Origin: Bacillota bacterium | Lineage (GTDB): Bacteria > Bacillota > Clostridia > Acetivibrionales > DSM-1351 | Length of the DNA: 54,998 bases | Direction of reading: 5' to 3' | Assembly: GCA_023412275.1 (NCBI GenBank) | Contig: JAEYNY010000182.1 | Span: 1 to 54,998, forward strand | Shown: one piece after another, positions 41,600 through 50,243 of the stretch | How positions within the stretch are numbered: position 1 is the first letter of the stretch | Layout of the letters: each line of letters begins with the position of its first letter | Position numbers and translations under genes: made by a program | Notes under the pieces: generated by a model | What the model saw: only the letters and a program-made list of their open reading frames with translations | Told to the model about the DNA's origin: nothing | Databases searched by the model: none

Positions 41600-42508
41600 T
41601 TATGTGCCGGCATAAAATGTAAGATATTTTTCAATATTGGCCCCCCAGTATGCCCCATCATGCTTTCCTTGATTAAAGTAATATTTTGAATCCACACCTT
41701 TAGACTGTAATATCTTGTTCAGCTTATCACAACCCTCAAAGAATCGGTAACTATCTTGATCACCACAATCCAGATATACCTTTAAGCTGGTAAGATCTTT
41801 ATTTTGAGCTACTAGAATGGGATCTCTCTCATTTTTTAATTCTTCAGTTGGATATAAAAAGGACCTGACTGGGCTTGTACTGCCATCTAAAAAAATTGCC
41901 GGGCTATGCCCTCCCACTTTACTAAACAAATCCGTATGAGCAAATGCCATATGTATAGCTACCCAACCACCCATAGATAATCCGCCAATATAGCGTCCTT
42001 CTCTGGAAGAAATGGTGCTATAGGTTTTATCAATAAATGGAACTAATTCCTTATAGAGATAATCTTCATACATACCCGTATTAAAAAGCTGCGAATTACT
42101 TGTATCCTTTGTAGAATTTATTCCATAGCTATTATCGATTTGTGGAGCAACAATGATTAAGGGCACAATCTCTTTTTTATCTATTAGCTCATCTGCCTTT
42201 TTCTCTACTTGAAGCCCCGGAAACCATGAATCCTCGTTCCCCGTGTATCCATGGATTAAGTAAAGTACCGGGTACTTATTTTTGTCGCTATACCCTTTAG
42301 GTAAATAAATATTGATCTTCATTTCTTTTTTAAGAGCCTCACTTGGAAAAGATATTTTTGTGAATCGTTCCGACTGAACCTGAGTGTTTTCAACAGTTGC
42401 TGTTGATGCTGCTATTGCTGATTTTTCGACGCTTTTTTGACCACATCCGCTTATTATGAAGAAAACCATAATAATAAAAATAAGTGTGCTACTTTTTCCT
42501 GATATCAT
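41600..42508 (-). CDS. Lipid-anchored CE1-type esterase
   Basis: A protein of about 302 residues starting MISGKSS. I chose the ATG at 42508 because GGAGGAG is spaced correctly for it; a TTG at 42526 lies on that site. The lipobox is IISGC, so the protein is held on the membrane. The CE1-like alpha/beta-hydrolase domain has YLIHGYTGNEDSW, the nucleophile Ser in IGGLSMGGWVA, Asp in YLDCGDQDS and His in GKHDGAYW. This matches feruloyl-esterase or esterase D-like secreted enzymes. It completes a trio of related esterases with different anchors in this region. Confidence 0.88.
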   Translation of the reverse strand: MISGKSSTLIFIIMVFFIISGCGQKSVEKSAIAASTATVENTQVQSERFTKISFPSEALKKEMKINIYLPKGYSDKNKYPVLYLIHGYTGNEDSWFPGLQVEKKADELIDKKEIVPLIIVAPQIDNSYGINSTKDTSNSQLFNTGMYEDYLYKELVPFIDKTYSTISSREGRYIGGLSMGGWVAIHMAFAHTDLFSKVGGHSPAIFLDGSTSPVRSFLYPTEELKNERDPILVAQNKDLTSLKVYLDCGDQDSYRFFEGCDKLNKILQSKGVDSKYYFNQGKHDGAYWGANIEKYLTFYAGT

Positions 42509-42675
42509 ATAGTTTATCTCCTCCAAATTATTTTTGTTTTACTGTTTCCAGTTACTACTTATGCTGGTATTTTAAATGTATCACTTCCAGTTCTATATGT
42601 AAATCCTTTACAATTAGTTCATAAAAAATTGAAAGTCTTATTCACCTTTCAAACATTATTTAAAAGCATTTTACG

Positions 42676-42698
42676 TTAATGTAAATATATGGTAAAAT
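42676..42698 (+). promoter_or_regulatory. Promoter of the serpin gene
   Basis: TTTACG (about 42670-42675) and TAAAAT (42693-42698) are 17 bases apart, with TGG before the -10. The 17 bases 42684-42700 are identical to the promoter string before the beta-helix gene. Confidence 0.5.
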
Positions 42699-42768
42699 AC
42701 TATTGTAGTTTATCACACAAATCCCACTTATCAGACTAACGCGTAATTTATTAAAGGAGGATTTAAAA

Positions 42769-44067
42769 ATGAGTACTAATTCTAAAATCTTATCCAAGCA
42801 AAAGAGAATATTAATGTTTGTATCGGTAATTGCATTAGTCATTGTCACAATCATGTCCGGAACCGGTACTGTGTTGGCAGAGTCAGAATGTTTATCCAGC
42901 GGTTATACTGGTGCTAATTTAGTAAGTGTTCCAACTTTACCACAAAGCTTTATTACGACTACAACGGATTTTTCATTTAATTTATTCAGGAAGTCCATTA
43001 ACATGGATAAAAATTCTTTGGTGTCACCTACTTCTGTAGCTATGGCATTGGGAATGACAGCAAACGGTGCAAATGGAACAACACTTGATCAGTTTCTAAC
43101 GCTTCTGGGTCAGAATAAGCTTTCATTAAAACAGATAAACTACTTTAATTTCCTTATGAGCAATATTTTGAAGGATAGTAGCGGTAACTGTAAATTCAAT
43201 TTAGCTAATTCCATCTGGTATAGAAATAATATAGCTAACAGTATAAACCGTGATTTTTTACAGACAAATGCTGATTTTTACAAGGCTTCTATATATAAAG
43301 CTGATTTTACTCAACAATCTACTTTGACGGACATCAATAATTGGGTAAATTACAATACCAATGGGCTTATTAAGCAAATAATTGATAAATTAAACCCTTA
43401 TACAATAATGTATCTGATAAATGCGTTATCATTTGAAGCCGACTGGGCAAACCAGTTTAGTAAAGAAGCTACCGAAGGGTATTTCAATCTGAAAGATGGT
43501 AGTAGTGTAAGGATTCCTTTCTTAAAATCTGAAGATGAGACTTATTTGGAGGGAGGAAACGCCACCGGCTTTATTAAGACATACAAAGGTGGCAAGTACA
43601 GCTTCGTGGCCATGCTGCCTGATTATGGTACCTCTCTGCAGGACTATATTAATTCACTTGATGCTAACAAGTTTAAAAGCTTTATTGACAGTCGTACATT
43701 AAATCAAACTGCAAAAGTTGGCATACCGGGATTTGGATATGGATATAATGTCAATCTTGTTCAGCCATTAACTGATTTAGGTTTTGTTGATGCTTTTTCT
43801 GAAGACAAAGCAGACTTTAGTAAGATGATGTATGATAATAAAGTATTTATTGGAGATGTACTCCATAAAACCTTTATTCAGTTTAGTGAGGTTGGAACCA
43901 AGGCTGGTGCTGTAACAGTAGTTCAGATTCTTCCGACAGCAACTCCCGGGGAACCTATAAAAAAAGAAGTTTATTTCAATCGCCCATTTGTATATGCAAT
44001 AGTTGAAAGTGGAACAAACATTCCAATATTTATTGGAACAGTTATGAATCCTACCAGTACTAATTAA
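42769..44067 (+). CDS. Secreted serpin (serine protease inhibitor)
   Basis: This 432-residue protein has an N-terminal hydrophobic signal (about 13-38). The serpin fold runs to the end. Typical features are NSLVSPTSVAMALGMTANGA, YLINALSFEADW, the hinge of the reactive loop EVGTKAGAVT, and the signature VYFNRPFVYAIVE. By counting from the hinge, the cleavage bond falls near Pro-Thr/Ala in QILPTATPGE, which would suggest small-residue proteases rather than trypsin-like ones. Unlike some cellulosomal serpins it has no dockerin. It probably protects secreted enzymes from proteases. AAAGGAGG site. Confidence 0.93.
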   Translation: MSTNSKILSKQKRILMFVSVIALVIVTIMSGTGTVLAESECLSSGYTGANLVSVPTLPQSFITTTTDFSFNLFRKSINMDKNSLVSPTSVAMALGMTANGANGTTLDQFLTLLGQNKLSLKQINYFNFLMSNILKDSSGNCKFNLANSIWYRNNIANSINRDFLQTNADFYKASIYKADFTQQSTLTDINNWVNYNTNGLIKQIIDKLNPYTIMYLINALSFEADWANQFSKEATEGYFNLKDGSSVRIPFLKSEDETYLEGGNATGFIKTYKGGKYSFVAMLPDYGTSLQDYINSLDANKFKSFIDSRTLNQTAKVGIPGFGYGYNVNLVQPLTDLGFVDAFSEDKADFSKMMYDNKVFIGDVLHKTFIQFSEVGTKAGAVTVVQILPTATPGEPIKKEVYFNRPFVYAIVESGTNIPIFIGTVMNPTSTN

Positions 44068-44146
44068 ACAAGTACTTATCAATTTTTTAAGGCCCACCAC
44101 ATAGCAAACTTCCAACTCCTAGATAAGCTCCATGCGTGACACACAA

Positions 44147-44191
44147 AAAAGGAACAGTAGAGGTATAATTTATACCTCTACTGTTCCTTTT
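44147..44191. terminator. Bidirectional terminator
   Basis: A 21-bp perfect stem (44147-44167 with 44171-44191; AAAAGGAACAGTAGAGG start) with a three-base loop serves the convergent serpin and SLH esterase genes. Confidence 0.9.
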
Positions 44192-44210
44192 CATTTCATC
44201 TAAGACGTAA

Positions 44211-46607
44211 TTATTTGTTGTCCAAGAACAAATCTGGCAAGATATTGTACAAATAACGGTCCACGCAGGTCCAGTTATGAGCTCCGCCATTCAATGTTAT
44301 GTAATAGAAGTTACCCTTTCTAAGATCTGCTGAATAAACAAACGTATCAGTAAGTTTCTTCATTTCAGCAATCTGAGAGTTCATTCCATTATAAGCTAAA
44401 TCAGCTGTACCTGTTGCACAGAAGATTCGTATATCATCTTTTGTATAACCCGCTTTTTTAGCGATTTCAGCTAAATATTTAGCTTTGATCTCATCATCGG
44501 TTCCTGTGAAACTATATCCTTCTTTCTTTATTGAGTCTACATCCTGCCAGCACCATAAGCTAATTGGAACATAGTACTTAAAGTAATTTATACTATAAAT
44601 GTAGTTATACCAAGTGCAGGCAGAACCCATGGAGAATCCGGCAACAGCTCTGTGATTTCTTGCTGCAAGCAAGTCTTTTTCACTGTTAGACTGAGCATAT
44701 ACATTAAATTTTCCTTCGATTGTAGGTATGATATCCTTCACTAACTCATTATGGAAATTCTTAATACGGAACATTCCATCTTCATTCTGTCTCTCAGCAG
44801 TATATGGGGCTGTATTATACCAAGTAGGAGTAACGATAATCATTGGCTTCATCTTACCGGCAGCAATCAAATTATCAACTGCTCTCATAAGTTCAGTATT
44901 CTGACCAACACCGCCAAACGCAGTATGCTGACTCTCGGCATTACCATGAATCAGGTATACTATATCATATTTCTTAGTTTTATCATTGGCATCATATCCG
45001 TGTGGAAGATATACAAGCATATACTTGTCTAAAGCTTTTGCCTCTTGATCGTAAGTATTTGTTTTGTAGTCAACTCTTACGATAGATCCTCTTATGCTCT
45101 CAGGATCTGACGTCTTGTATGCCTTTGGTATATCTCTACACTCTTTTTCATCAAAGGACAAATCGTTATGTACCAAATTATCAATGGAAGTTTGTAACTT
45201 AGTGAGTAAGTCATCAAATTTTGCTTGTGTTGAAGCTTTGTCTGCAATCGCAGCTTCTGAGTCTTTAATTAGTGCGTCAACTACATTACCGTTAGAATAA
45301 CGTTTCAGTTCGATATCCTTTGCACTCATGACTAAGGATTTCAAATCATAAAAGTTTGGTTTTGATACGGAATTGAGACCTTTACCAGTTAAAAGCATTT
45401 GACCAAACTTTTTTGTATCCTGATAAGCAGTACCTGTAGTATCAAATATATTCATAGTAGCTATTCTTGTACTTCCTGTTGCATCATTAATCTGACCTTC
45501 CATACCCATTACCTTACCATTGGTCGGGGTCTGAGATAATGCAATTCGGCCTTCAATTACATAACCGCCTGCTACTGTCTTCGCAGCTGTATACAGATTT
45601 GTTAAATCACCATGGTCAGTGGATCTCTCATTTTTAAAATTAACTCTAAACTGACTATCATCGCCTTCATATGTCCCACATCTCTTATTATCTTCGTCCA
45701 GGAAAAATTCTACGCTATCTTTTTCATAAACATTAGCGGAAGCATCGGAAACGTTAGCATCCTTTACTTCAGCCAAGAAATACACAGCATTGTCATCCCA
45801 CAACACCTTCATGGTTGCTGTTGTATTCGTACTGCCGGAACTTAGCTTTGTAAATTTTACCGGTTCAGCAAGCTTCCAAGCACCTTCAATGTCTCCGTCA
45901 ATACTATCCGGTGAGCCATAATAAGCAACAACTCTTCCGCTGGCATCTAAACCATTCGCATCTACTGTAACCCTTGGAGTCCCTTGGTCCCCATTAGTTG
46001 CCTTATCATAGCCGAGCTTTTGAGCAAGAGTCTTTGTTCCGCCGACAACTGGCTTATCAAGAACTTCCTTAAGTGCGGTTACCAAATTGGCATTGCTTAT
46101 CTGACCTTTTACAGTACTAATCTTGGTAAGACCCTTTTCAGCTGCAAACTTAATTGTGTTTGCATATGTAAAGTCTTTTCCTGTTTTGTAACCCAATGCT
46201 TCAAGCATTACCTTGTAAATCATCTGAGCAGTCGCTGGGCCGTTAGGATCAAATTTGCCTTTGCCTATACCAGTCCATCCCAACTGCGGATTAGCCTTGA
46301 GATATGCTAAAATATTTCTTCCTTCTTTCCATGCTAAAGAACCAGCATCAGCAAAGTTCACTTTAGATGAAAATTTAAGAGCCTCAGCCTCTAATCCACA
46401 CAATTTAAGAAAGATTACTGCCGCCTGAATCCTTGTAGTTCCTTTTGCAAGGTAATCAGCATTTACACCATTTCCATCACCTTTAATTACATTAAGCTTT
46501 TCCAAATACTGTGCATCAGTCTGGACGTTAGCAAATGCAGGTATCGATAATGTTGCCAGTACGCATATTGCTAAGACTATTGCAATTAACTTTTTGAGAT
46601 TTCTCAT
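44211..46607 (-). CDS. Surface-anchored esterase: SLH repeats, CBM9-like module, CE1 catalytic domain
   Basis: This 798-residue protein has a signal peptide (about 1-26). SLH-type repeats follow (about 28-200, YLEKLNVIKGDGNG, AQMIYKVMLEALGY, IKFAAEKGLTKI), then a CBM9-like module (about 225-425, DSIDGDIEGAWKLA and DSVEFFLDEDN). A linker (about 430-500) leads to a CE1 esterase (about 515-798) with the nucleophile Ser in AGFSMGSACTW and YLIHGNAES. The C-terminal catalytic domain is homologous to the dockerin esterase at 36405-37577. It would hold esterase activity on the S-layer. AGGAGG site. Confidence 0.9.
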   Translation of the reverse strand: MRNLKKLIAIVLAICVLATLSIPAFANVQTDAQYLEKLNVIKGDGNGVNADYLAKGTTRIQAAVIFLKLCGLEAEALKFSSKVNFADAGSLAWKEGRNILAYLKANPQLGWTGIGKGKFDPNGPATAQMIYKVMLEALGYKTGKDFTYANTIKFAAEKGLTKISTVKGQISNANLVTALKEVLDKPVVGGTKTLAQKLGYDKATNGDQGTPRVTVDANGLDASGRVVAYYGSPDSIDGDIEGAWKLAEPVKFTKLSSGSTNTTATMKVLWDDNAVYFLAEVKDANVSDASANVYEKDSVEFFLDEDNKRCGTYEGDDSQFRVNFKNERSTDHGDLTNLYTAAKTVAGGYVIEGRIALSQTPTNGKVMGMEGQINDATGSTRIATMNIFDTTGTAYQDTKKFGQMLLTGKGLNSVSKPNFYDLKSLVMSAKDIELKRYSNGNVVDALIKDSEAAIADKASTQAKFDDLLTKLQTSIDNLVHNDLSFDEKECRDIPKAYKTSDPESIRGSIVRVDYKTNTYDQEAKALDKYMLVYLPHGYDANDKTKKYDIVYLIHGNAESQHTAFGGVGQNTELMRAVDNLIAAGKMKPMIIVTPTWYNTAPYTAERQNEDGMFRIKNFHNELVKDIIPTIEGKFNVYAQSNSEKDLLAARNHRAVAGFSMGSACTWYNYIYSINYFKYYVPISLWCWQDVDSIKKEGYSFTGTDDEIKAKYLAEIAKKAGYTKDDIRIFCATGTADLAYNGMNSQIAEMKKLTDTFVYSADLRKGNFYYITLNGGAHNWTCVDRYLYNILPDLFLDNK

Positions 46608-46648
46608 ACTCTCAATTCCTCCTGATAGAATAAATATTAAGGGTACCT

Positions 46649-46678
46649 TTTATAGCCTTGATTTTCATTGAATATCAA
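46649..46678 (-). promoter_or_regulatory. Promoter of the SLH esterase gene
   Basis: On the minus strand TTGATA (46673-46678) and TATAAA (46649-46654) are 18 bases apart, about 40 bases before the ATG. Confidence 0.6.
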
Positions 46679-46679
46679 A

Positions 46680-47567
46680 ACTATATAATATATCTTTAAG
46701 CAAGTACTCCTAGAGCTCTTCAGAGACTGCTTCAAAGATCTTCTCAAGTATTTCCGCAAAGCCAAACGCAAGTCCTTTTTCCTTGTATAAAATCTATAAT
46801 TTCACCACTATATAGAAAGTCGATTATTTACAAATCTTTATAACTTAATACTTGCATCCATTGTATTTATATCCAACCCACACTAGCTATCACAATTTTG
46901 AACTATGTACCATAACTTTAGAAAGTATAAACTCAATATTTTTTATTTCCTGACTTAGTGTGACTGTATTTAACATATTATCAGGAGGTTTTTTTAGTTA
47001 TCTTATTATTTAATTTATTGTACCTTTTGGGGATTTATACCCATCATGGGTATAGGGCCTATTTTAGGAATATTTTCACGTATTTTCTCCATATTTATAC
47101 TATCACAAAGTAATTGGATGCTCATTTTAAAAATCATACTATCTGACCTTATTACAATAAATAGGCACTGTAAAACGGCATTTATCTATTATTTACATAA
47201 AATATTACATTTTTTATAAATTTCTATCAATTCTATTTTAATTTCCTTTATAGCAAACAATACTTTTAAGTTTAATCAATATTGCTTATATTGGTTGAGG
47301 TGCAAAACTAAAAGCCCCACTTCTGCTCAATCCATAGCAAAAGTGGGGTTACCCATGTCATTTCCTTGTGGTCAAACCTTACTTTTTATGCTGAAAACCA
47401 CATCTTGTCAGCAGTATTATCGTTCTACGTGGCAAAAGTAGTCAAAATAGATGCATTTGAGCACTAGTCTCTCCTTGGTTGCCGGTATATCCAATAAATT
47501 ATGTTTCTGAATGTAATTTCTTTGACTAAAGCTATCCAACTATGTAGACTATATACTTAATTAATTT
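46680..47567. other. Long intergenic region with a palindrome and a terminator
   Basis: No gene is visible here. A 19-bp perfect palindrome (TATACCCATCATGGGTATA, 47036-47054) looks like a regulator site. A hairpin with CCCCACTT (47315-47322) and AAGTGGGG (47341-47348), read on the minus strand, is followed by CTTTTAGTTTT and may end the DUF2971 transcript. Confidence 0.5.
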
Positions 47568-48545
47568 CTAATAGTTCGCTCGCAAACTCATCTGCTTTTT
47601 TTCTATTTTAATATCTTTATAACCGTAATATTCCAATAGTAATTTAATACCTCTTACCACTGTTTCATTAATATTAGTAGGAGAAATGTAAATGGCTCTT
47701 ATAGGCAATTTTTTATCAAATTTAAATGTTATGCATGATCTAATAGTATCCGGTGTCGAATAGAAACCTTTATCAATATGTTCCAATTTTTCTTTTGGGT
47801 TAGCATTCTTACAGAAATCAATCACAAATCGATACTCATTCTCGTAAATAAATTCAGCACTTTTAAAAATATGTGAAAAATCACGAATTGTATTTGAAAA
47901 ATAAACATATAAGCCAGATCGTTCCTTCTGTTCATTGACACTATAGCTCTCATCAATTTCAGGTAACGATATTTCTATAATTCTTTTCATTAGCTTTTTT
48001 TTGGATGATTCATCATATAGGCATCTAAATTGCCGTATATTAACTTCACGCATTGCATTAGTATTGTTACTTAGGTCTACTTTCTTACTAAACATATCAT
48101 ATAAATCTGCTTTGTCGAATTCAATGCATATTCCCGAACTATTTGAATAATAATTCCACATTGGTATAGAGTCACTTATGGTACTCATCGATAAAAGATA
48201 GAATGAGCGAGACCAACCATCATCAAGTTTTGAAATATATTCTTTTATTCGTTTGTTGTAATATTCTTGCATTTCTATAAGAATTTCTTTATATTTCGTT
48301 TTAGGCCCGAGCTCTTTCAACATTTCTTTTGCTGTTGATATTACCATTTTCAAACATTCAATGTACTCATATCTATCATTCATAAATGTACAATCAGTTA
48401 GTCTAATACTATTATTTTCAATAATTGAATGCAATGCACTCACGCTAGTGAAATGATATACATTACGGATCTCTTCATTATTAGTTTCTAATTGTACCTC
48501 TTGTTCTATTTGTTGAATAACTTTTTTTGACAGAGCATTTATCAC
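47568..48545 (-). CDS. DUF2971 protein
   Basis: This 325-residue cytoplasmic protein has the DUF2971 pattern: VYHFTSVSALHSIIENNSIRLTDCTFMNDRYEY near the N-terminus (split, about 28-60), then SMSTISDSIPMWNYY and ENEYRFVIDF. The fold is thought to resemble ADP-ribosyltransferase-like or toxin-like families, but no activity is established. GTG start. It has no operon partner; a remnant and the AraC gene lie beyond it. Members are common in accessory and defence-rich regions. Confidence 0.8.
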   Translation of the reverse strand: MINALSKKVIQQIEQEVQLETNNEEIRNVYHFTSVSALHSIIENNSIRLTDCTFMNDRYEYIECLKMVISTAKEMLKELGPKTKYKEILIEMQEYYNKRIKEYISKLDDGWSRSFYLLSMSTISDSIPMWNYYSNSSGICIEFDKADLYDMFSKKVDLSNNTNAMREVNIRQFRCLYDESSKKKLMKRIIEISLPEIDESYSVNEQKERSGLYVYFSNTIRDFSHIFKSAEFIYENEYRFVIDFCKNANPKEKLEHIDKGFYSTPDTIRSCITFKFDKKLPIRAIYISPTNINETVVRGIKLLLEYYGYKDIKIEKKQMSLRANY

Positions 48546-48825
48546 AACCTTACCTTATAGAACAAATCATAGAGAATTCATTCTATATTTTCCCTTTCTA
48601 ATATATATTTCATAAATACGATTATAAACTATTCTACACCCATATGCCTATATTTTGAAGACTTACAGTGTTCGCGAAATTGACTACAATTCAAAATATA
48701 TTGTTTAATATTAATTATGGGGAATAGATTCTTGAAATTATTATCTTGATCAAGACCTTATTATGTCAAGGAGGGAGCATATCAACATTCAGTTGGAGCA
48801 TTAGTTTAGTTTTGTCTCTTTTTAT

Positions 48826-49083
48826 CTATGTTATATGTAATTGGTGAATCAATGTCCTCCAGAGCTGCTTGGTGGCACTCCTCGCGGCTCCAAGGCCAGT
48901 ACCACCAGCTACAGAATAATCGAATCGGCTAAAGCGAATCGCTCCGTTTACGTATTTGGTATTCTTATTGACTAAGCTGCTTAATTTGAAGGACTTGTCC
49001 ACTGACTTCTTAAAGACATATCTACCGTGGTCACCTGAATTACAGACCCGGTGCCGTAACAATGCTGTCGACAACAAGGTACC
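48826..49083 (-). pseudogene. Fragment of an unidentified gene
   Basis: An 83-85 residue reading frame, clearly richer in G and C than its surroundings, has no start or ribosome site of its own. It begins immediately after the AraC stop codon on the same strand. Its sequence (YVFKKSVDKSFKLSSLVNK, AGGTGLGAARSATKQ) is not recognised. It looks like the 3' end of a foreign gene left behind by a deletion or element. 48546-48825 is AT-rich and empty. Confidence 0.35.
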
Positions 49084-49887
49084 CTAATATTGAGAACTTA
49101 CCATCTTTTTATCCAATAGGATTTTGGAGGGAGGATATCCCTTGATTCTTTTAAATAGCTTGCTGAAATAGAAGATATCTTCAAAGCCGCATTTATATGC
49201 TGCATCCTTTACGGTAAACTCGCCACTAAGAAGAATGTTCTCCGCATTGCTGATTTTCATCTTATTAATATATTCCTTTGCAGAACAACCTATATACTCT
49301 TTGAAAAGTGTTCCGAAATATGCGGTTGTTAGACCGGCATTTATGGCAAGTTCTTCTACTTTGATAGGATTGTGGAGATTACTTAGGATATACCTGATGG
49401 TTTCTTGGATTCTGATGTCAATGTTCTGAACGTTAATTTTATAATAGAAGCGCTTGAAATAATTATGTAGAATCATCAAAAGCAATGCGCGAGCTTCTAT
49501 TTCAAACCCTGGACTTTTTTTCAACCACACAAGTGTCAGTTCATTGTACAAATATAATAATTCATCGGAGGTGCCAACATGGGATACCAATGGAAAAGGA
49601 AGCTCAACATCATTCCCTTTAATGTCATATAACTGGAAATTTACAGAAAATGCTTCCATTGGGTGGTTCGCATCCGTAGTTGCGCTTCGCTGGCTGCCTT
49701 TCGGAATACAAATGAGATCGCCCTGATTGACTTCATAATATTCGCCATTCACTTTGTAAAAGGCTTTCCCTCTTGAGAAATAGGATAAATCAATAAAGGT
49801 AATTGTTGAATCTTGAATAACCCAGTTTGGAGTAGCACGCCTATTATTAAAATAGTCTATTTGTGGATTAATTTCCTTGTAGTCCAT
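49084..49887 (-). CDS. AraC-family transcriptional regulator
   Basis: This 267-residue protein has an N-terminal cupin-like ligand-binding part (about 1-150, VNQGDLICIPKGSQRSA) and a C-terminal pair of helix-turn-helix motifs (about 165-260, KVEELAINAGLTTAYFGTLFKEYIG and AAYKCGFEDIFYFSKLFKRIKGYPPSK). It is divergent from the GH10 xylanase gene, with 356 bases between. It is therefore a candidate activator of that gene, probably responding to a xylan-derived sugar. That link is inferred from position. Confidence 0.93.
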   Translation of the reverse strand: MDYKEINPQIDYFNNRRATPNWVIQDSTITFIDLSYFSRGKAFYKVNGEYYEVNQGDLICIPKGSQRSATTDANHPMEAFSVNFQLYDIKGNDVELPFPLVSHVGTSDELLYLYNELTLVWLKKSPGFEIEARALLLMILHNYFKRFYYKINVQNIDIRIQETIRYILSNLHNPIKVEELAINAGLTTAYFGTLFKEYIGCSAKEYINKMKISNAENILLSGEFTVKDAAYKCGFEDIFYFSKLFKRIKGYPPSKILLDKKMVSSQY

Positions 49888-50243
49888 AAAAATACCCCAT
49901 TTTCCGAAAAAAGTACAAATGATTTAATTTACATCCATGGATTTTATTATAAGATTTTCATATTATATTATCAATAGTCAATAAAAAACATGTCGAATCT
50001 GACATACAATATCAAACGGGAGGTGTTTTTAATGCTTGTCAAGCCACGTACGTCGTAACCCAAGGGACAAGTACGTAGTGCGAAAGTAGGTATATTTTAA
50101 TAGTTAATTCGTCTAAAAATTACAAAATCTTCAGCTTATCACAACATTTCAATCTGTAAAGTAATAAAAAATCCAAAATCTGAGAATTGGGTAACTCTAA
50201 AACGAGATTTTAGAGATTGCCTTAAAAAAGGAGCAAAACTAAG
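49888..50243. other. Divergent intergenic region
   Basis: The region between the AraC and GH10 genes shows no clear -35/-10 pair. It includes a short block around 50030-50090 richer in G and C, with two GTACGT-type strings, which could be an operator. The GH10 ribosome site is AAGGAG about ten bases before the ATG. Confidence 0.3.

Noticed and set aside
96..48784. Shared GGAGCATATCA at 96-106 and 48774-48784 as a repeat
   Set aside because: Eleven AT-rich bases resembling a ribosome site can occur twice by chance in 55 kb, and the flanks do not match.
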